This document shows, one piece after another, positions 11,809 to 23,442 of a stretch of DNA of 64,000 nucleotides. The stretch lies in assembly GCA_963281155.1 (NCBI GenBank), contig CAUJLY010000003.1:2790001-2854000 (forward strand), read 5' to 3'. The stretch's first letter is position 1. Each line of letters starts with the position of its first letter. The stretch is from Rhabditophanes sp. KR3021. Its lineage: Eukaryota; Nematoda; Chromadorea; Rhabditida; Alloionematidae. Position numbers and translations under genes: made by a program. The notes beneath the pieces were generated by a model. The model saw only the letters and a program-made list of their open reading frames with translations. It was not told the origin of the DNA and made no database searches.

Positions 11809-13023
11809 TCAATAAAAAAATAGGCATTGGACCTTTGTGTGATGTGTAGTTAAAATTTCTTTCATAGTTTCGACGATTGCGATGTCAGACGATATTCTCC
11901 ATGGCAAAGTTCCAGTCCCAAGTTCAATGATAGAATAGTAGAGGTTGTGTAAACCGTCTGCTGGTCCTAATTCTAATTTTTGATGACAATTCAACGACAA
12001 ATATCTCAATGTTCCTCTGACGCGTCCTTTATTCTTTGGTTTGAAAATGACCATCAATTTTAAATTTACGCACAATGCCAAAGTCAATCAAGAATATGGC
12101 GGGTCAATCTTGTTACCGGGGTATGATTTGCGTATATCAGTCAGCGAGGGTCCAAGAAGAGACATTCCAATGCAGTAATAATTTTAATGTATCCCAGTTA
12201 AATACTGAAAAATAGAATCATTAAATAAAAATATATTCACTTACGACTTTTGGAAAGTACTTTTTTTCGGAGCACATTTTGAGAACATCTCTTTCCATAG
12301 CAATGCGAAATTTCTGGTGGTTGGCAACGAGAGTTTTGATGGCAATGGAAAGCTCTGAAGTTGCGTGCTCCGCTAAATAAACTTGTCCGAAAGTTCCTTT
12401 ACCCAACGTACGAATGATTTTTCATGATCCAGCTATCATAGTTCCACATTCCAAGACTAGAGCATATTCTGGCTCTTTGACTTCTGCCGAACTTTGCGAC
12501 TGGGTACCGCAATCTCTGCTGCTTTAGGAGGTGGTAGTGGCAGTTCACTCACTGGTGTGGTTATATCTAAAGTGATAGGAGGAAGTGGTTTGTTAACAGC
12601 TAATCTTGGAAATTGTTCAGGTAATATCAAAGGTGGGAATGGAGCATGAAGTTTTCCAATCTTGTCAGGAACTTGCAAATTAGGAATAATACTAGCACCA
12701 TTAGGATTAGCACTATCGCCATTAGATTTAACATCATTATGATCCACAGTAACGTCATTTTGTTCGAGACTATTGTCATTAGGTTTAACACTATTTCCAT
12801 TAGAATTGACACTGGCGCCACTTGGTTTAGTATCATGAGGGTTAAGAGAAGGATCCTGAGAATTTGCTGCTATTAGCCTCATTTTTGGTGATTGAGCTTT
12901 TTGCGATTTATCAATTTGTCCTATTTTTGACGTTTCACCTACAGGTCTTAATTTTGGACATTTGAATGGGAGTTCCCTCGTGACTGTTTGACTTGACATC
13001 CTTTGAGTTGGTCTTATTGCCAC
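11809..13023 (-). pseudogene. Broken TTBK/CK1-family protein kinase
   Basis: On the minus strand 12457..13023 encodes a 188-residue low-complexity N-terminal segment (Asn/Pro/Ser-rich). A frameshifted kinase domain follows: RTLGKGTFGQVYLAEHA (glycine loop), AIKTLVA (VAIK lysine), SLLGPSLTDIRKSYPGNK, LIDFGIVRKF (DFG), and RGTLRYLSLNCHQKLELGP with IIELGTGTLPWR. The last two are diagnostic of the tau-tubulin kinase branch of CK1. It appears dead. A TGA occupies the expected Trp just before the glycine loop. About 40 residues containing the HRD catalytic loop are missing between the hinge and DFG. Frames change at least three times, once at an AAAA run (12044-12047), and the C-lobe is truncated. 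One 3' splice site (12209) still looks intact, so decay may be recent. Confidence 0.7.
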
Positions 13024-13899
13024 CGAAACCGATTCTGCGCAACATCAATAGTTCACGTATAAAAATGTATTTGAGTTATAGTAGCATCAGATTTAAGAGT
13101 CGAGTTCATAATTTGAATAATAAATTGGCAAATAATTTAAATTTTAAAATATTTGGTTTTAAAATTGAATTCAATATCTACTTGATACTTAGTTCTAAAA
13201 TTCAGTAAATTAGTAAGTGTGTCTGTAACATTATTTTTGCATATTATTATAGAGCCTCCTATGGCCGGCAATCAAGAGATATCGAAGATCTGTTTGATGA
13301 TTTTGGTACAAATTATATCTCTTCATTTTTTATGTCTAAAATGCCTTACTTCAAAAGCGGGGAATTACTGTTTTAGATCAATGGAAATGGCCAAAAGTGT
13401 AAAAATATAATGATTACAAGTACTTTTTTTGCTCATCAGATATATGAATGTTAATCTGTATTAGTTTAATTCCTAGGAACATATCTTAATTATGCATTTC
13501 ACATTCTTTTCCAATCATTATTTCAATTTACCAGTGAGGTTGCGTTTTATTTACATGTTTAGCATTGTATTTTATATAGTTACTTGCAAAAACACTTCCT
13601 TCCCAATTTAAATTAATTGTTTAGAAATATTGTATATTAAAATATAACATCATATGATAAGTACACATATATATGTCGGCAACACTATAGCAACTTTACT
13701 ATTGAAAGATTGTTAAACTCAAAGGAATATAGACATTTAGCACAATCAATATCACAATTTTTTACATGGTTAAGACTTCCTATATGTTAAAAACTTATGT
13801 AGAAATTTATCTCAATAGTTGCACGTAATACTTTTACACTCCCCAAGCTTTTATATTGTCTGTCATTTAGTTTATTTTTATTCTTTTAGTCACACCAAA
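13024..13899. other. Intergenic, no convincing gene
   Basis: AT-rich, with scattered short frames. A TTTTTATTCTTTTAG acceptor-like tract ends at 13889, just before the threonine dehydratase start, suggesting a spliced 5' leader. Confidence 0.4.
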
Positions 13900-15247
13900 A
13901 TGACATCTCCCGAACCACCGAGATTCGATGTTTATTGCGATCCCGCCAAACCTCTTAAATTAAGCTTTGAGGATGTCAAAGTCGCCACAGAAAATATTCG
14001 GGATGGAGTCCTAAAAACTGATTTACGTTTTTCTCAAAAAATGTCTGCCCATACTAAGGCCAATGTATATTTGAAGCTGGAGGTCAATCAAGTTACCGGC
14101 TCGTTCAAAGAACGTGGTGCAAGAAATGCCTTGCTCAAAATGACACCTGAAGAAAAAAAGCTGGAGTTTTTGCAGCATCAGCAGGAAATCATGCCTTAGC
14201 TCTATGCTACCACGGTAAAAGTTTAGGAATTGCCGTAAACGTTGTGATGCCCTTGATTGCACCATTGATGAAAATTGATAATTGTCAACAGTATGGAGCT
14301 AATGTTATTGTTGAGGGTGAAAATTTAGCTGAATCTAGAAATATTGCACTCAAAATGGCAGAAGAACAAGGTGGGAAATATATTAACGGCTACGATCATA
14401 TAGATATACTCGCGGGGGCTGGGTCAATAGGCATCGAAATCTCCGAACAACTTCCAAAAGTTGATTTAATTTTGGTCCCGGTCGGAGGTGGTGGCTTGTT
14501 AGCAGGAGTGGTTGTTGCTATTAAGGCTTTATATCCAAATACCAAAGGTAAAATTAACTTTTCTTCAAAAGAATTGGCAATGTTAATATGTCTAATTAAT
14601 TAAATTTATTCATAGTAATTGGTGTCGAGCCGGAAACTTGCGCTGGGTTTAAAAATTCATTAGAACATGGAATCCCAACATTGACTCCAACCAAATCGAC
14701 GCTTGCTGACGGATTGGCAGTCCCGTTAGTTGGTTGCAATGCTTTCGAATCAGCTAAACATTTAGTTGATAAGGTAATTACTGTTTCCGAACAGGAAATC
14801 GCTATTGGTATTCTTAGATTAATTGAATGGCAGAAAATAGTTTGCGAGGGTGCGGGAGCATGCGCTGTTGCTGCTTTATTTAAGGACTCCTTTTTAAGCG
14901 AAATTGAGAATTTAAACGTCGTTGCTCTTTGCTCCGGCGGAAATATTGATACCACCTCACTCGGAAGATGCATCGACCGTGGGCTTAGTCACGATTTGAG
15001 ATTAATCAGATTTAATGTCGTCATTTCTGATAGAGCTGGAGCAATGGCTAAATTATGTGAGATAGTTGGTGCAGTTGGCGCTTCAATTAAAGAAATCTAT
15101 CACGAAAGACAATGGCTAAAGAAAGATATTTTTATGGTAAGAGTAAAAGTGATCTGTGAAACCAGAAATAAAGCGCACGTCGAACAATTGGAGAATAAGT
15201 TGAAAGAGCAGTACGAAGATGTTTTCTTCTACAAAGACATTTATTAA
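13900..15247 (+). CDS. Threonine dehydratase (L-threonine ammonia-lyase) with ACT domain
   Basis: Exons 13900..14547 and 14616..15247. The PLP lysine is in VTGSFKERGARNALL (Lys about 70). Further fold-type II motifs are ASAGNHAL, LVPVGGGGLLAGVV (phosphate loop) and VALCSGGNID. The last 75 residues form one ACT-like domain (RFNVVISDRAGAMAKLCEIV). The enzyme deaminates threonine, and usually serine, to 2-oxoacids. The single ACT domain resembles the catabolic TdcB-like form with a regulatory tail; serine racemase is related but lacks ACT. The reading frame is broken once: at the seven-A run 14153-14159 the frame must change by one base to pass from EEKK into AGVFAASAGNHA. Everything on both sides is well conserved, so I treat it as a live gene with a probable sequencing indel. 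The start at 13900 fits better than an in-frame Met at 13819. Confidence 0.85.
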
Positions 15248-15567
15248 AGCAAACCCAGATATTAATCAAATAAAAAAATTAATCAAAACACAATAACCAA
15301 AATACAATAACCAAAAATATTAAAAAATGCTTACTTTTTCTTTCATAAATAAAAATGAATTCTTAGAAACTATATTTTACACAAATAGACTTATTGCCAA
15401 ACTGTTAATTGATTAATCTAAATTGATTTTACAAAAAATGGCAACGTCTGGCCAAGCCCTCTTAGCCAGATGCATTAAAAATAGATCATTTCTTGCCACG
15501 ATCCATCTGGCCAGACTGATTTTGTTAGATAAAGTTACACGTATAGATTGGCACTCTTTTCCCAAAA
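15248..15567. other. Intergenic and PIGN leader
   Basis: Short AT-rich spacer. A small frame beginning at 15438 (MATSGQALLARC) runs into PIGN in another phase and is probably leader or upstream-ORF sequence, not a separate gene. Confidence 0.4.
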
Positions 15568-18500
15568 ATGAAGTTGATATTCATTTTGATTGGCATAATA
15601 CTACATTTAATATTGCTTTTCGCTCCACTAAATATTTATTTTACTTCTCCTATCACTGACATAGCAAGGAAACATGAAATTTCAAGAGAAGGTTTGGCAA
15701 AAAGGATTGTCCTAGTCAGCACAGGTAATTATTTTTCATTTAATTCTTTAACTTATACTTTTATTTAACTCACTATTTATAAATTCTAGGTGGACTTAGA
15801 GCAAATACTTTTTATGACAACATAGAAAGTTTACCCTTTCTCAATAAATTAATCAGCGACGGCAAAGCATTATTTGCAATAGCCGAAACAAAACTCCCAT
15901 CAGACTCAAAACCATCGCATTTTGCAATTCTGAGTGGTGTACACGAATCACCTAACATTCTATCCCAATATTTAAATATCAATCCAAAAATAGACACAAT
16001 ATTTGACAGATCTCAAGCAGCATACTTATTTGGAAATTCTCCTTTACTGACGACTTTACTTTCGAATGATACTGACAAACAACACCACTTACTCTACCAG
16101 CCATTTAAAACTACCTTGAGCAACACTAATGCATCCATACAATCAACCTTCAACCAAATTACATCTCTCCTTTCAAGTGATTTCGTCAACAAAAATACGT
16201 CTAAATTAACAATATTTGCTTATTTGGACGGGACAGACGTAATCGGTCACGCTGTAAAACCAACTTCATCCCGCTACTTACAAAATATTCAAGTAATTGA
16301 TAATCACCTGCAAGATCTTTTTAATTTGTTAGAGAAAGAGTTTCCCGATCATAGTACCACTTATATTTTAACATCAGACCATGGCATAACAGATTGGGGT
16401 ACTCATGGAAGTGGCAGTGATCATGAAATCTATGTTCCATTTGTTGCTTTTGGAGCTGGTGTTCAGGTGATCATTGAAAAATAGAAAAATTTATTAAAAC
16501 CAGTAGTTACTTAAACTTTAAAAGTCAATATCTCTTCAAAACATGCACATAGCATAAAAAATACTAAAATATATTAAAAATCAGAAGGAATTTTCTTTTT
16601 AACGGCAAATATTCTCTCAATTATAAGCTGACCAATTAGTTGAGCATTATCAGGTGAAAGCATGTATACTTCCTCAAAAGAGCACTTGCCACCATCAATA
16701 TCCGTAACTTGTTGTCCACAGTACTCAGTCATAATGTACTCTAAGTTCTCAGCCAATTCCTTAGAAGGAGCATTCATTTTATTACAATTGCCTTAAAGCA
16801 AGGGCCATCTTCTTTGTTGGTGCCATTACTGCCCAAAACTGATAACTCGATTTGGTACATCAGGTTGAGTTCCTTGTGCTTCATATGACGCATTTGCCGG
16901 ATCTCTTGCAATTAAAACCTGACTTCTTTTCAGAGCCATTTTAGTTAAATAAAACCTATGAGATTGCTCTTGTTAACCTAAAGTATTAAGATTAACATAC
17001 GAAACAATATAAACAACAATAACACGCATTAGTCTTGTTAAAATAAGAATGAAATGACACATCATCTATGTTTACGAACAAATTTCGAAGTCATATTATC
17101 TACCTGGCAAAATTGATGCAAACATCTTCCATTAAAATTTAAAAACACACTATTTAAATTTCATTTTTAACACCATTGGCAACACATTTATAGGGATATA
17201 GAAGAAAACAATCCCTAAGGCAAATTGATATTGCTCCCTTCCTCGCCGCCTTATTGGGAACAGCCGTACCTAAGAACAATTTCGGAACACTACCTTTGAA
17301 GTTTCTAAAGGTAAGTTAGTATGTCTTTTAAAAAATATTTATTAAATAAATATAAAAGTAACATTTATATAAAAATTAATCTAAATGCTGCCATTCAAAT
17401 CCATGATGGACACCTCAACTTTAATATAATAGCTGTTAGTTGATTGTATTACTACAACGGAGTGTTCTGCACTAATAATTGATTGATGAATAGCAAAAAT
17501 TTCACCATCTTCATATATCTTGAGAACTTTACTTCCTGTTTAAAGAATTTTCTTGTACATTTGCTATCTTAGTTTTTCGTGGAAGTTGTCTTTCTTGTTG
17601 CAATTCCTGTGGTCGATTTGAGACTTGTCTTCAGAATTGCCAATGAATGCAAAACCCACAAGACGGTGAGGTCTACGCGTATTTCTCCCATGATCAAAGA
17701 TTTGAATAGTGATTGCATAATATCCAGCTGGAGTAGTAGATGGTCAAAGAGGTCTTTTGGTAACCAATTTCCTACATTACCAAAGTTGAAAACATCCTAA
17801 TTTTGCTTAACCCCTTTCCAAAAGATTCTGCTCCAATCCACTGTAGTAAAGTTGACCTCCCTAGCGTCATCAAGAATTTCTTCGTAGGCATTATCTGCAG
17901 TCATATTCCTTAGCCAATTGATGATTGCCGAGGCAGTTTTGTGATCATGACGAAGATAAAGAATAGGGAATTTCTAGATATCTGGTTAGACTTAAGGGAA
18001 GGCAGTTAAGTCCAAACTGGCAAGTTTGATTAGAGATTCTTCATTTTTTAACTGGGTGACAAAGCTTGGAGTCAGAAGTTTCGAATGTAGGCATCTAAAA
18101 TATTGCATACAATTTTTATGATTAATCTTAAACTTACCAGGAGCATACACATTAATTAAAAGGGTTTCATTCGTTTCAAGGGACTCGAGGTACCGATGCA
18201 TCAAGATTTAACTAAAGTTACTTGATTATTATTTCACTTAGTCTTCTTTGAAATGTAGACACCTTTTTCATGATCAGGAAAGACCAATTCCCAAAAGCAT
18301 TCTCGTGTTCTTCCGTCTCGTTTACCTTTCTTGAAAGACCGAGCATCTGGATAGAGCTTTACCTTGTTCACTCATTGGAAATTTACTAGATATCCCCCTA
18401 TTAGTAACTGGCAGTTCATCTCATAATCGGGAATGACAAACCAATTTTGTGGATCCTGAATAGATATTAAATAATAACGTGACTAATAACTTACGATACT

Positions 18501-21500
18501 GTCAATGTAATCTAACATATTAATTGTGAATAATTAACAAAAGTAGTGTTAATTATTTTCTTCTGAAAGCAACACTCGAAAGGAATGACTACTCTCAAGG
18601 TGGTAGAACATATAAAATTACCTTTTAGTAAAAAATTTAAAACGTTTTATCAAAGTCATTTTACGGTTGTGTATATCTTACCATCATTTTAGGCGACCTC
18701 AGTCTACAAATATCAGGCCTCTTGTGGCAATTTAAAACAAATGATGGAGCAATTCATTGTCAAAAGACAACTCCGCTACAACCAAACATTTCCCTTTCTC
18801 TTTAAAGAACATAACGACTTTACGACTGAAACATTAAAGGCATTGTCGAAAGAATTGGTTAAATTGCATGATGTTAGAAGATATGACACCGCAACCTCGA
18901 TGTGTCAAGAAATGATACCGAAAATGGCAAGAGCTATTTCCTTCTTCCATAAGTACGATAGGACTCCTATGTCATGCTGCATCGTCTTTACTTTCTTATT
19001 ATGGATCATATTTGTTCATGAGTCTACCTGCAAATTTAACCAATGGACAACCTTTGAAACAGCTCATTTCAAACCAAAGCCGGCTTTTTTAATTTTCGTT
19101 GCAATTAATTTTTTAATGGATTTATATCTTCAAAAATCATGGAAATATCAACTATATCATATAACCCCCATCTATTTTTTGTCAATATTTCATAATATTT
19201 TTGACATTCGCTCCTACTTCATTTCTTCTTTTGCCAAATTACAAGCTATTCCCATATCCTTGCTTAAGACTTACCTAATTCAAATCTATTCAACTATCAT
19301 CCACCGCCTCTTGCCTCTTATCATCTTTATTCTAACATTCTTCGAGCTTAGACTCATCTCAATCATTTTAGTGTCTCTAGGTTTCTTACCTTTCTACCAC
19401 CAAAACAAGCTATATCCTTGGTTGTATATTTGGGTAGGAACTTGCTTTCTCTTATCACTATACACTTTCCTGCCACCTGTTAATGCTAGTTCTAGGCCCG
19501 AACTAGTTTTCTCGTCCTTTTTAGTGTCAGCACTCACAATTGCTTTTCATATCGCAAAAGCCACCGAAACTCAAGTACCCCTAAAAAAGACCTTTCCCAT
19601 TTCCATACTTGTTATAGGGACAATTAATTTGATTAACTCTTTGTATCCAACTTACTTTCTTACCATAATTCTGTTTTTAGCAACACAAACTTATTTATTC
19701 ATAATTCCACTCGCCAGCTCCTTGCACCTTTCACACAAATTAATTCTTACTTTGGGGTCTTTTTTTGTTACCTACTCACTACTCTCAACTAACACAGAAT
19801 CTTGCTTTTTCCTTTTATTTTGCGTTTTACTTTTTTGTTATGTGAGATTAGAACATTCGGTGTATTATGAATATGAATTTAATCAAATTCAACTGGTGTC
19901 TATTCCTTCACCTAACGATTCTTTTTACGGCCAATTCAAACCAGCCGAGTGGCAAAGAAGTATTATATTCATTTCCCTACTTTTACTCATCTTCGCATCC
20001 ACAGGTAGAGTAGATTTGAGTAATACCTGTGGAACTACCACATACCTTCCGACTTCTTTTAATTTATTCTTCCCCCTAAAATTAAACTACATACTCCTTT
20101 TGATGAAGCAATTTATTCCATATTTTGCCCTAACTATAGCATTCGCCAGTTGTTTATTTAGAAGGAATGCAGATATTTATAGGTAAACTACAGAACAAAT
20201 TAAAAAATACTACTATTGGGAACGGGCATAAAATATATAAAAGCATAAATTAAAAGGCCATATGATTGGAAGATTGATGTAATTTGTGAAGCGTTAGCTT
20301 AGCGATTTGGGTAACGATAGATGTGTGTTTTGGCTACATCATTTGGTTTGACTGTCTGCTAGCGTACATATTAGATATTACTTTTGGCATTTTGAAAACA
20401 ATTGAATATTCAATATCCAAAACTTCAATAGCATGCAAGTCAGAAAGATAGACGCACCAACTTCGTTCTTCTTAAACCAAATAGCATTACATCTTTATTC
20501 TTTGAGATTTAGGGAAATTCTTCTTTTAGCAATTAATTCAATTTACTTGCGATGTTGATATACTATGCCACCACTAACACTCGTATATACAATCCTACTA
20601 AAGAATTATTCAGATGAAAGAGACTTATAATCAACATCTGCTTCAATATCAAAATAATCTTGATTTTTTGCTAGTTCAAGAAGCAATTTCATTTTTAATT
20701 TAGGTCGCATTTACATCCGTTCATACATCATATCCTCAACACTTTCGTCTGCCACATTTGAAACAAATCTAAATATGTCATTTTCACCTCCAAATAAGAG
20801 TGTTCAAAACGAAACTATTTGTGCTTTACTTTAGATTCATTGAAGAGATTTTGAACAATCTCATAATTTTGAATTATACTTTCATCAACTTGAACTTGTG
20901 GTATTTCTGTACTCAATGCTACATGACATAGAATTTCGGGCCTTGCTGATTTTTCTGCAAATTGTCACACCATTATAACGGCAGCTTAGCACTAACCTCT
21001 TTCATTAACATCAGTAATCAAATCATTCAATTAATTTTTTATCCGCATTTTGCTTAATCGATTGATCTTCACAATACTTCGAATTAGGTCATGTGACAAG
21101 GAGCAGTGTCTGCACGGCAACTTGATAAAGCATTTTTACCTTTTCTCCGATGTCTGAAGGAATAAATAACATTTTTTTCGCTCAACATTGACTTAGAATA
21201 ATCAGATTGGAGTATCCGTAACTTCGCGATACTTTTGAAAAAGCGTCATGTAAAGCAACTGTTTCTTTAGTGGAAAATTCACTTGTCTTCTTGACCATTA
21301 AAGCATTCAAAAAACTATGATACTTTTGAATAACAAAATTAATCTTCTGCACAGCTGTGAGTGTCTTTATTTCTTGAGCAGTAGACAACTGGGACGTTTG
21401 TTGCCTAATCGCAATTGCTTCAATTAAATAATTGAGAATGATTTGATTAAACTACCTTCTCTTTCTTCCCGGTTACTTAACGTGTCTTTCCTTAGATTAG

Positions 21501-21993
21501 TAGCTTCGACATTTCCAGCCTTTCTTGGACCTCCGTTGGGTTCAGAGCTATTTTTCACTTCATTTTGAGGAAAACAAATCAAATTGTAAAATAATCATAT
21601 GCCATTACACATGCTGCAAAAGGAGGCTCTCTTTTTTAAATTATTCTTCAACACATTCAGGCTACTTTTAATAAGGTGTCATTTAAAAGTATACTAAATA
21701 CAAACTTCAACATTAAATACAAATATTAATCTGAAGATATTTATAGATTATCACTTCTAATTATGATTATTAGTAATGCCATAGGAATGGTTATGTTTAT
21801 GAATTTAAAGGATGAAGGTTCTGTGGTTGAAGCAGGTATTTCTTTGTCAAATTACGTTATAGCTATGACTATATCTTTGTTGTCTTTGATATTTCTGAAT
21901 GTTTCACATAATTTTTTGATGTTAGATTTGAACTATCTGAGAAAGTATGTCTTAGGTATAGAAGAATCCGACAAAAGCAAAGACTGTGTGTAA
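15568..21993 (+). CDS. PIGN: GPI ethanolamine phosphate transferase 1 (PIG-N)
   Basis: Five exons, 15568..15724, 15790..16466, 17194..17310, 18693..20182 and 21747..21993, join in frame to 895 residues (human 931). Residues 1-22 form a signal-anchor helix followed by IYFTSP, as in PIGN. The lumenal alkaline-phosphatase-like domain has LDGTDVIGHAVKP, LTSDHGITDWGTHGSG and QIDIAPFLAALLG. Exon 4 encodes YDRTPMSCC and a run of membrane helices, and exon 5 the conserved end (LKDEGSVVEAGISLSNYVIAM). PIGN adds ethanolamine phosphate to the first mannose of GPI anchors in the ER. Oddities: the metal-site motif ADGLRAD of the family reads TGGLRAN here, and TESRPGH reads SDSKPSH. Introns 2, 3 and 4 are 727, 1382 and 1564 bp, each filled with minus-strand coding-like sequence, while intron 1 is 65 bp. 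Confidence 0.9.
16574..16960 (-). mobile_element. Decayed intron-resident element copy 1 (PIGN intron 2)
   Basis: On the strand opposite PIGN two frames abut. One gives MRHMKHKELNLMYQIELS through CFKAIVIK, then a stop and a one-base shift. The second, 16574..16777, gives NAPSKELAENLEYIMTEY, TDIDGGKCSFEEVYML and a terminal IIERIFAVKKK. The second part aligns with the C-terminal domain of the copies at 37.1, 52.7 and 27.1 kb (see findings). It is the C-terminal third only; no GIY-YIG region is present. Its stop codon lies 107 bp from the PIGN splice donor. Confidence 0.6.
17381..18480 (-). mobile_element. Decayed intron-resident element copy 2 (PIGN intron 3)
   Basis: Minus-strand coding-like blocks in order are NWFVIPDYEMNCQLLIGG, NKVKLYPDARSFKKGKRDGR, HRYLESLETNETLLINVYAP, a 44 bp GT-AG intron (ends gtaagt and ttttag, around 18094-18137), ILDDAREVNFTTVDWSRIFW, and a terminal frame KVLKIYEDGEIFAIHQS ending at 17381. 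Several stops and frameshifts interrupt it. The VKLY block resembles one in copy 5, and DGEIFAIHQS resembles the DQEMILLHKS block of the 37 kb copy, so I place it in the same family with less certainty. It occupies most of the intron and is antisense to PIGN. Confidence 0.5.
20230..21570 (-). mobile_element. Decayed antisense coding remnant in PIGN intron 4
   Basis: Minus-strand blocks are NSSEPNGGPRKAGNVEATNL, a possible 40 bp intron near 21420-21460, TAQEIKTLTAVQKINFVIQ followed by VALHDAFSKVSRSYGYSN (the frame 21182..21388), KMLFIPSDIGEKVKMLYQV, ALSTEIPQVQVDESIIQNY and VADESVEDMMYERM. Frames shift repeatedly. Helical, Lys/Glu/Ser-rich composition and the charged N-terminal end resemble the N-terminal parts of the copies in TMPPE intron 1 and in the thioesterase intron. 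I could not find the shared C-terminal block, so membership is inferred from position, orientation and style. Confidence 0.4.
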
Positions 21994-22273
21994 ATCCACT
22001 ATTATTAAAAACAACTAATGTGTCAAATCCATTACTATTAAAATGGTTTACCATTTGAAATCTATTATTATTTAATTACGTAAGAAATGTATTATTGCTT
22101 TTATTTTGAAATGTATTATTATGTGAGTGGATCTAATTACGTAACATCTGAATATATGTATTTATCTGTTTACTAAAGTGCATTTCATTAACTACATCGT
22201 TATTGTCCTTTAAGTTTTATAAAATACATGTTATTGTCATCTCTTTACTTCAAATAAATAATTAAAAATAAAA

Positions 22274-22797
22274 TTACAAATGGCTTCTGTCGCTTATTAC
22301 TCTCATGATAGAACCATGACCAGAACGGGCGAACGTTTGAGAATGCCAGGATAAGAGGGAATTGCAGGTACCTCCTTCAGCCATCAATTCCATTCCTTTG
22401 TAAATGTACTTCATAAGTATGTCGATTTCATCATCATCTAATGATTTTAGGGAGGCAGCTATGTCAGGACTTCTGACTGTAGTCAATACTTTAACGACGG
22501 TGCTTACAGCTTTCTCAGTAATTGCCTAAAAAGGTGGTTATTGAATGAATGATTGAGTTATTTTTAAGATTATTTATCGTGACATACCTTATTCTTAGAA
22601 TTAAGTGGAGGATTTGTTAGAGCCGCTTTCAGGGCTTCGGTGTGTTTCCCAGATTGCAAAAACTGCTGAACTACTCTTTCATCTGGCCCCGCGATTCCTA
22701 CATTGTCAGTAAATTCCTCTGTCTCATCATACTTCTCAGGGTCAAAGGCATCGACATCCAATTTTCTGTAACTGGTATTCGAAGTATTTTTGGCCAT
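22274..22797 (-). CDS. ARPC5: Actin-related protein 2/3 complex subunit 5 (p16-Arc)
   Basis: Exons 22588..22797 and 22274..22525 (62 bp intron, phase 0) encode 153 residues; the human protein has 151. Diagnostic blocks are RKLDVDAFDPEKYDE, AGPDERVVQQFLQSGK, EALKAALTNPPLNSKN, SLDDDEIDILMKYIYKGME and the C-terminal LSWHSQTFARSGHGSIMRV. ARPC5 is the small helical subunit that ties ARPC4 to the rest of the Arp2/3 actin-nucleating complex. It is convergent with PIGN: the two stop codons are 280 bp apart. Confidence 0.95.
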
Positions 22798-23442
22798 AGT
22801 TTATGCTTCTAAAAATGTTATAAAATGTTGTTAAAAGTTGTGATAGGAAAGTGTTAACATGTCGTGCAAAGTAAATAGAGCAGATGAGTCAACAATAATC
22901 ATAGTACTCGACTGATTCGTCATTAAAATCAATAGAGAATGCTATTTGATATTTTATAAATATATATAAACAGCGAAAAATACATTCAAGACAATAAAAA
23001 AGTTTATCATTAATTATTTGGTACATGGAAGAATCACATGTTATTTTCTGAATTTAAGTAAGTAAATATTTAAAAAATACATGATATAGAGCGACTAGTC
23101 AATCACTAATGGTGAGTATTTTCTAAAAGACGTGATTGTATTACAGAGAGATGTTGAATGTTTAAGATGTTTGTTAAGCCTTTAATTGACGGAATTGTTT
23201 AGTCATTATGTCTTTATTTGCTATAATATTGTAGATAATATTTTAACAATCAGTAGCAATTACTTAGTTGTTGTCGACAATGTAGTATGTCTAATACTTT
23301 TATCCTCAAAAGATGCTTTTCCCCAAATCATCAACACAAGAGCATACACAAGTTGTGACATAAAGTGTGTTGTCAGCGGTGTTGTTTTATTGACATAAAG
23401 TGTCTTCTTTATTTATTATTATTTATTAAGTTTTCTAATAAT
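22798..23442. other. Divergent spacer between ARPC5 and EXOC2
   Basis: The 645 bp are AT-rich and presumably hold both promoters. An ATTTATTAAG acceptor-like end at 23430 lies 13 bases before the EXOC2 start. No gene is seen. Confidence 0.4.

Noticed and set aside
13255..13385. Plus-strand DIEDLFDDFG, reminiscent of an RRM splicing-factor fragment
   Set aside because: Ten residues only, with no RNP motif or continuation in any frame.
15438..15659. Possible small gene MATSGQALLARC upstream of PIGN
   Set aside because: It overlaps the PIGN start in another phase, matches nothing known and is better explained as leader or upstream ORF.
16840..16945. Minus-strand MALKRSQ...ARDPANAS resembling the start of a UBE2D ubiquitin-conjugating enzyme
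   Set aside because: Only about a dozen residues agree and the rest of the E2 fold is absent. The stretch lies beside an element copy whose own frame explains the coding-like sequence.
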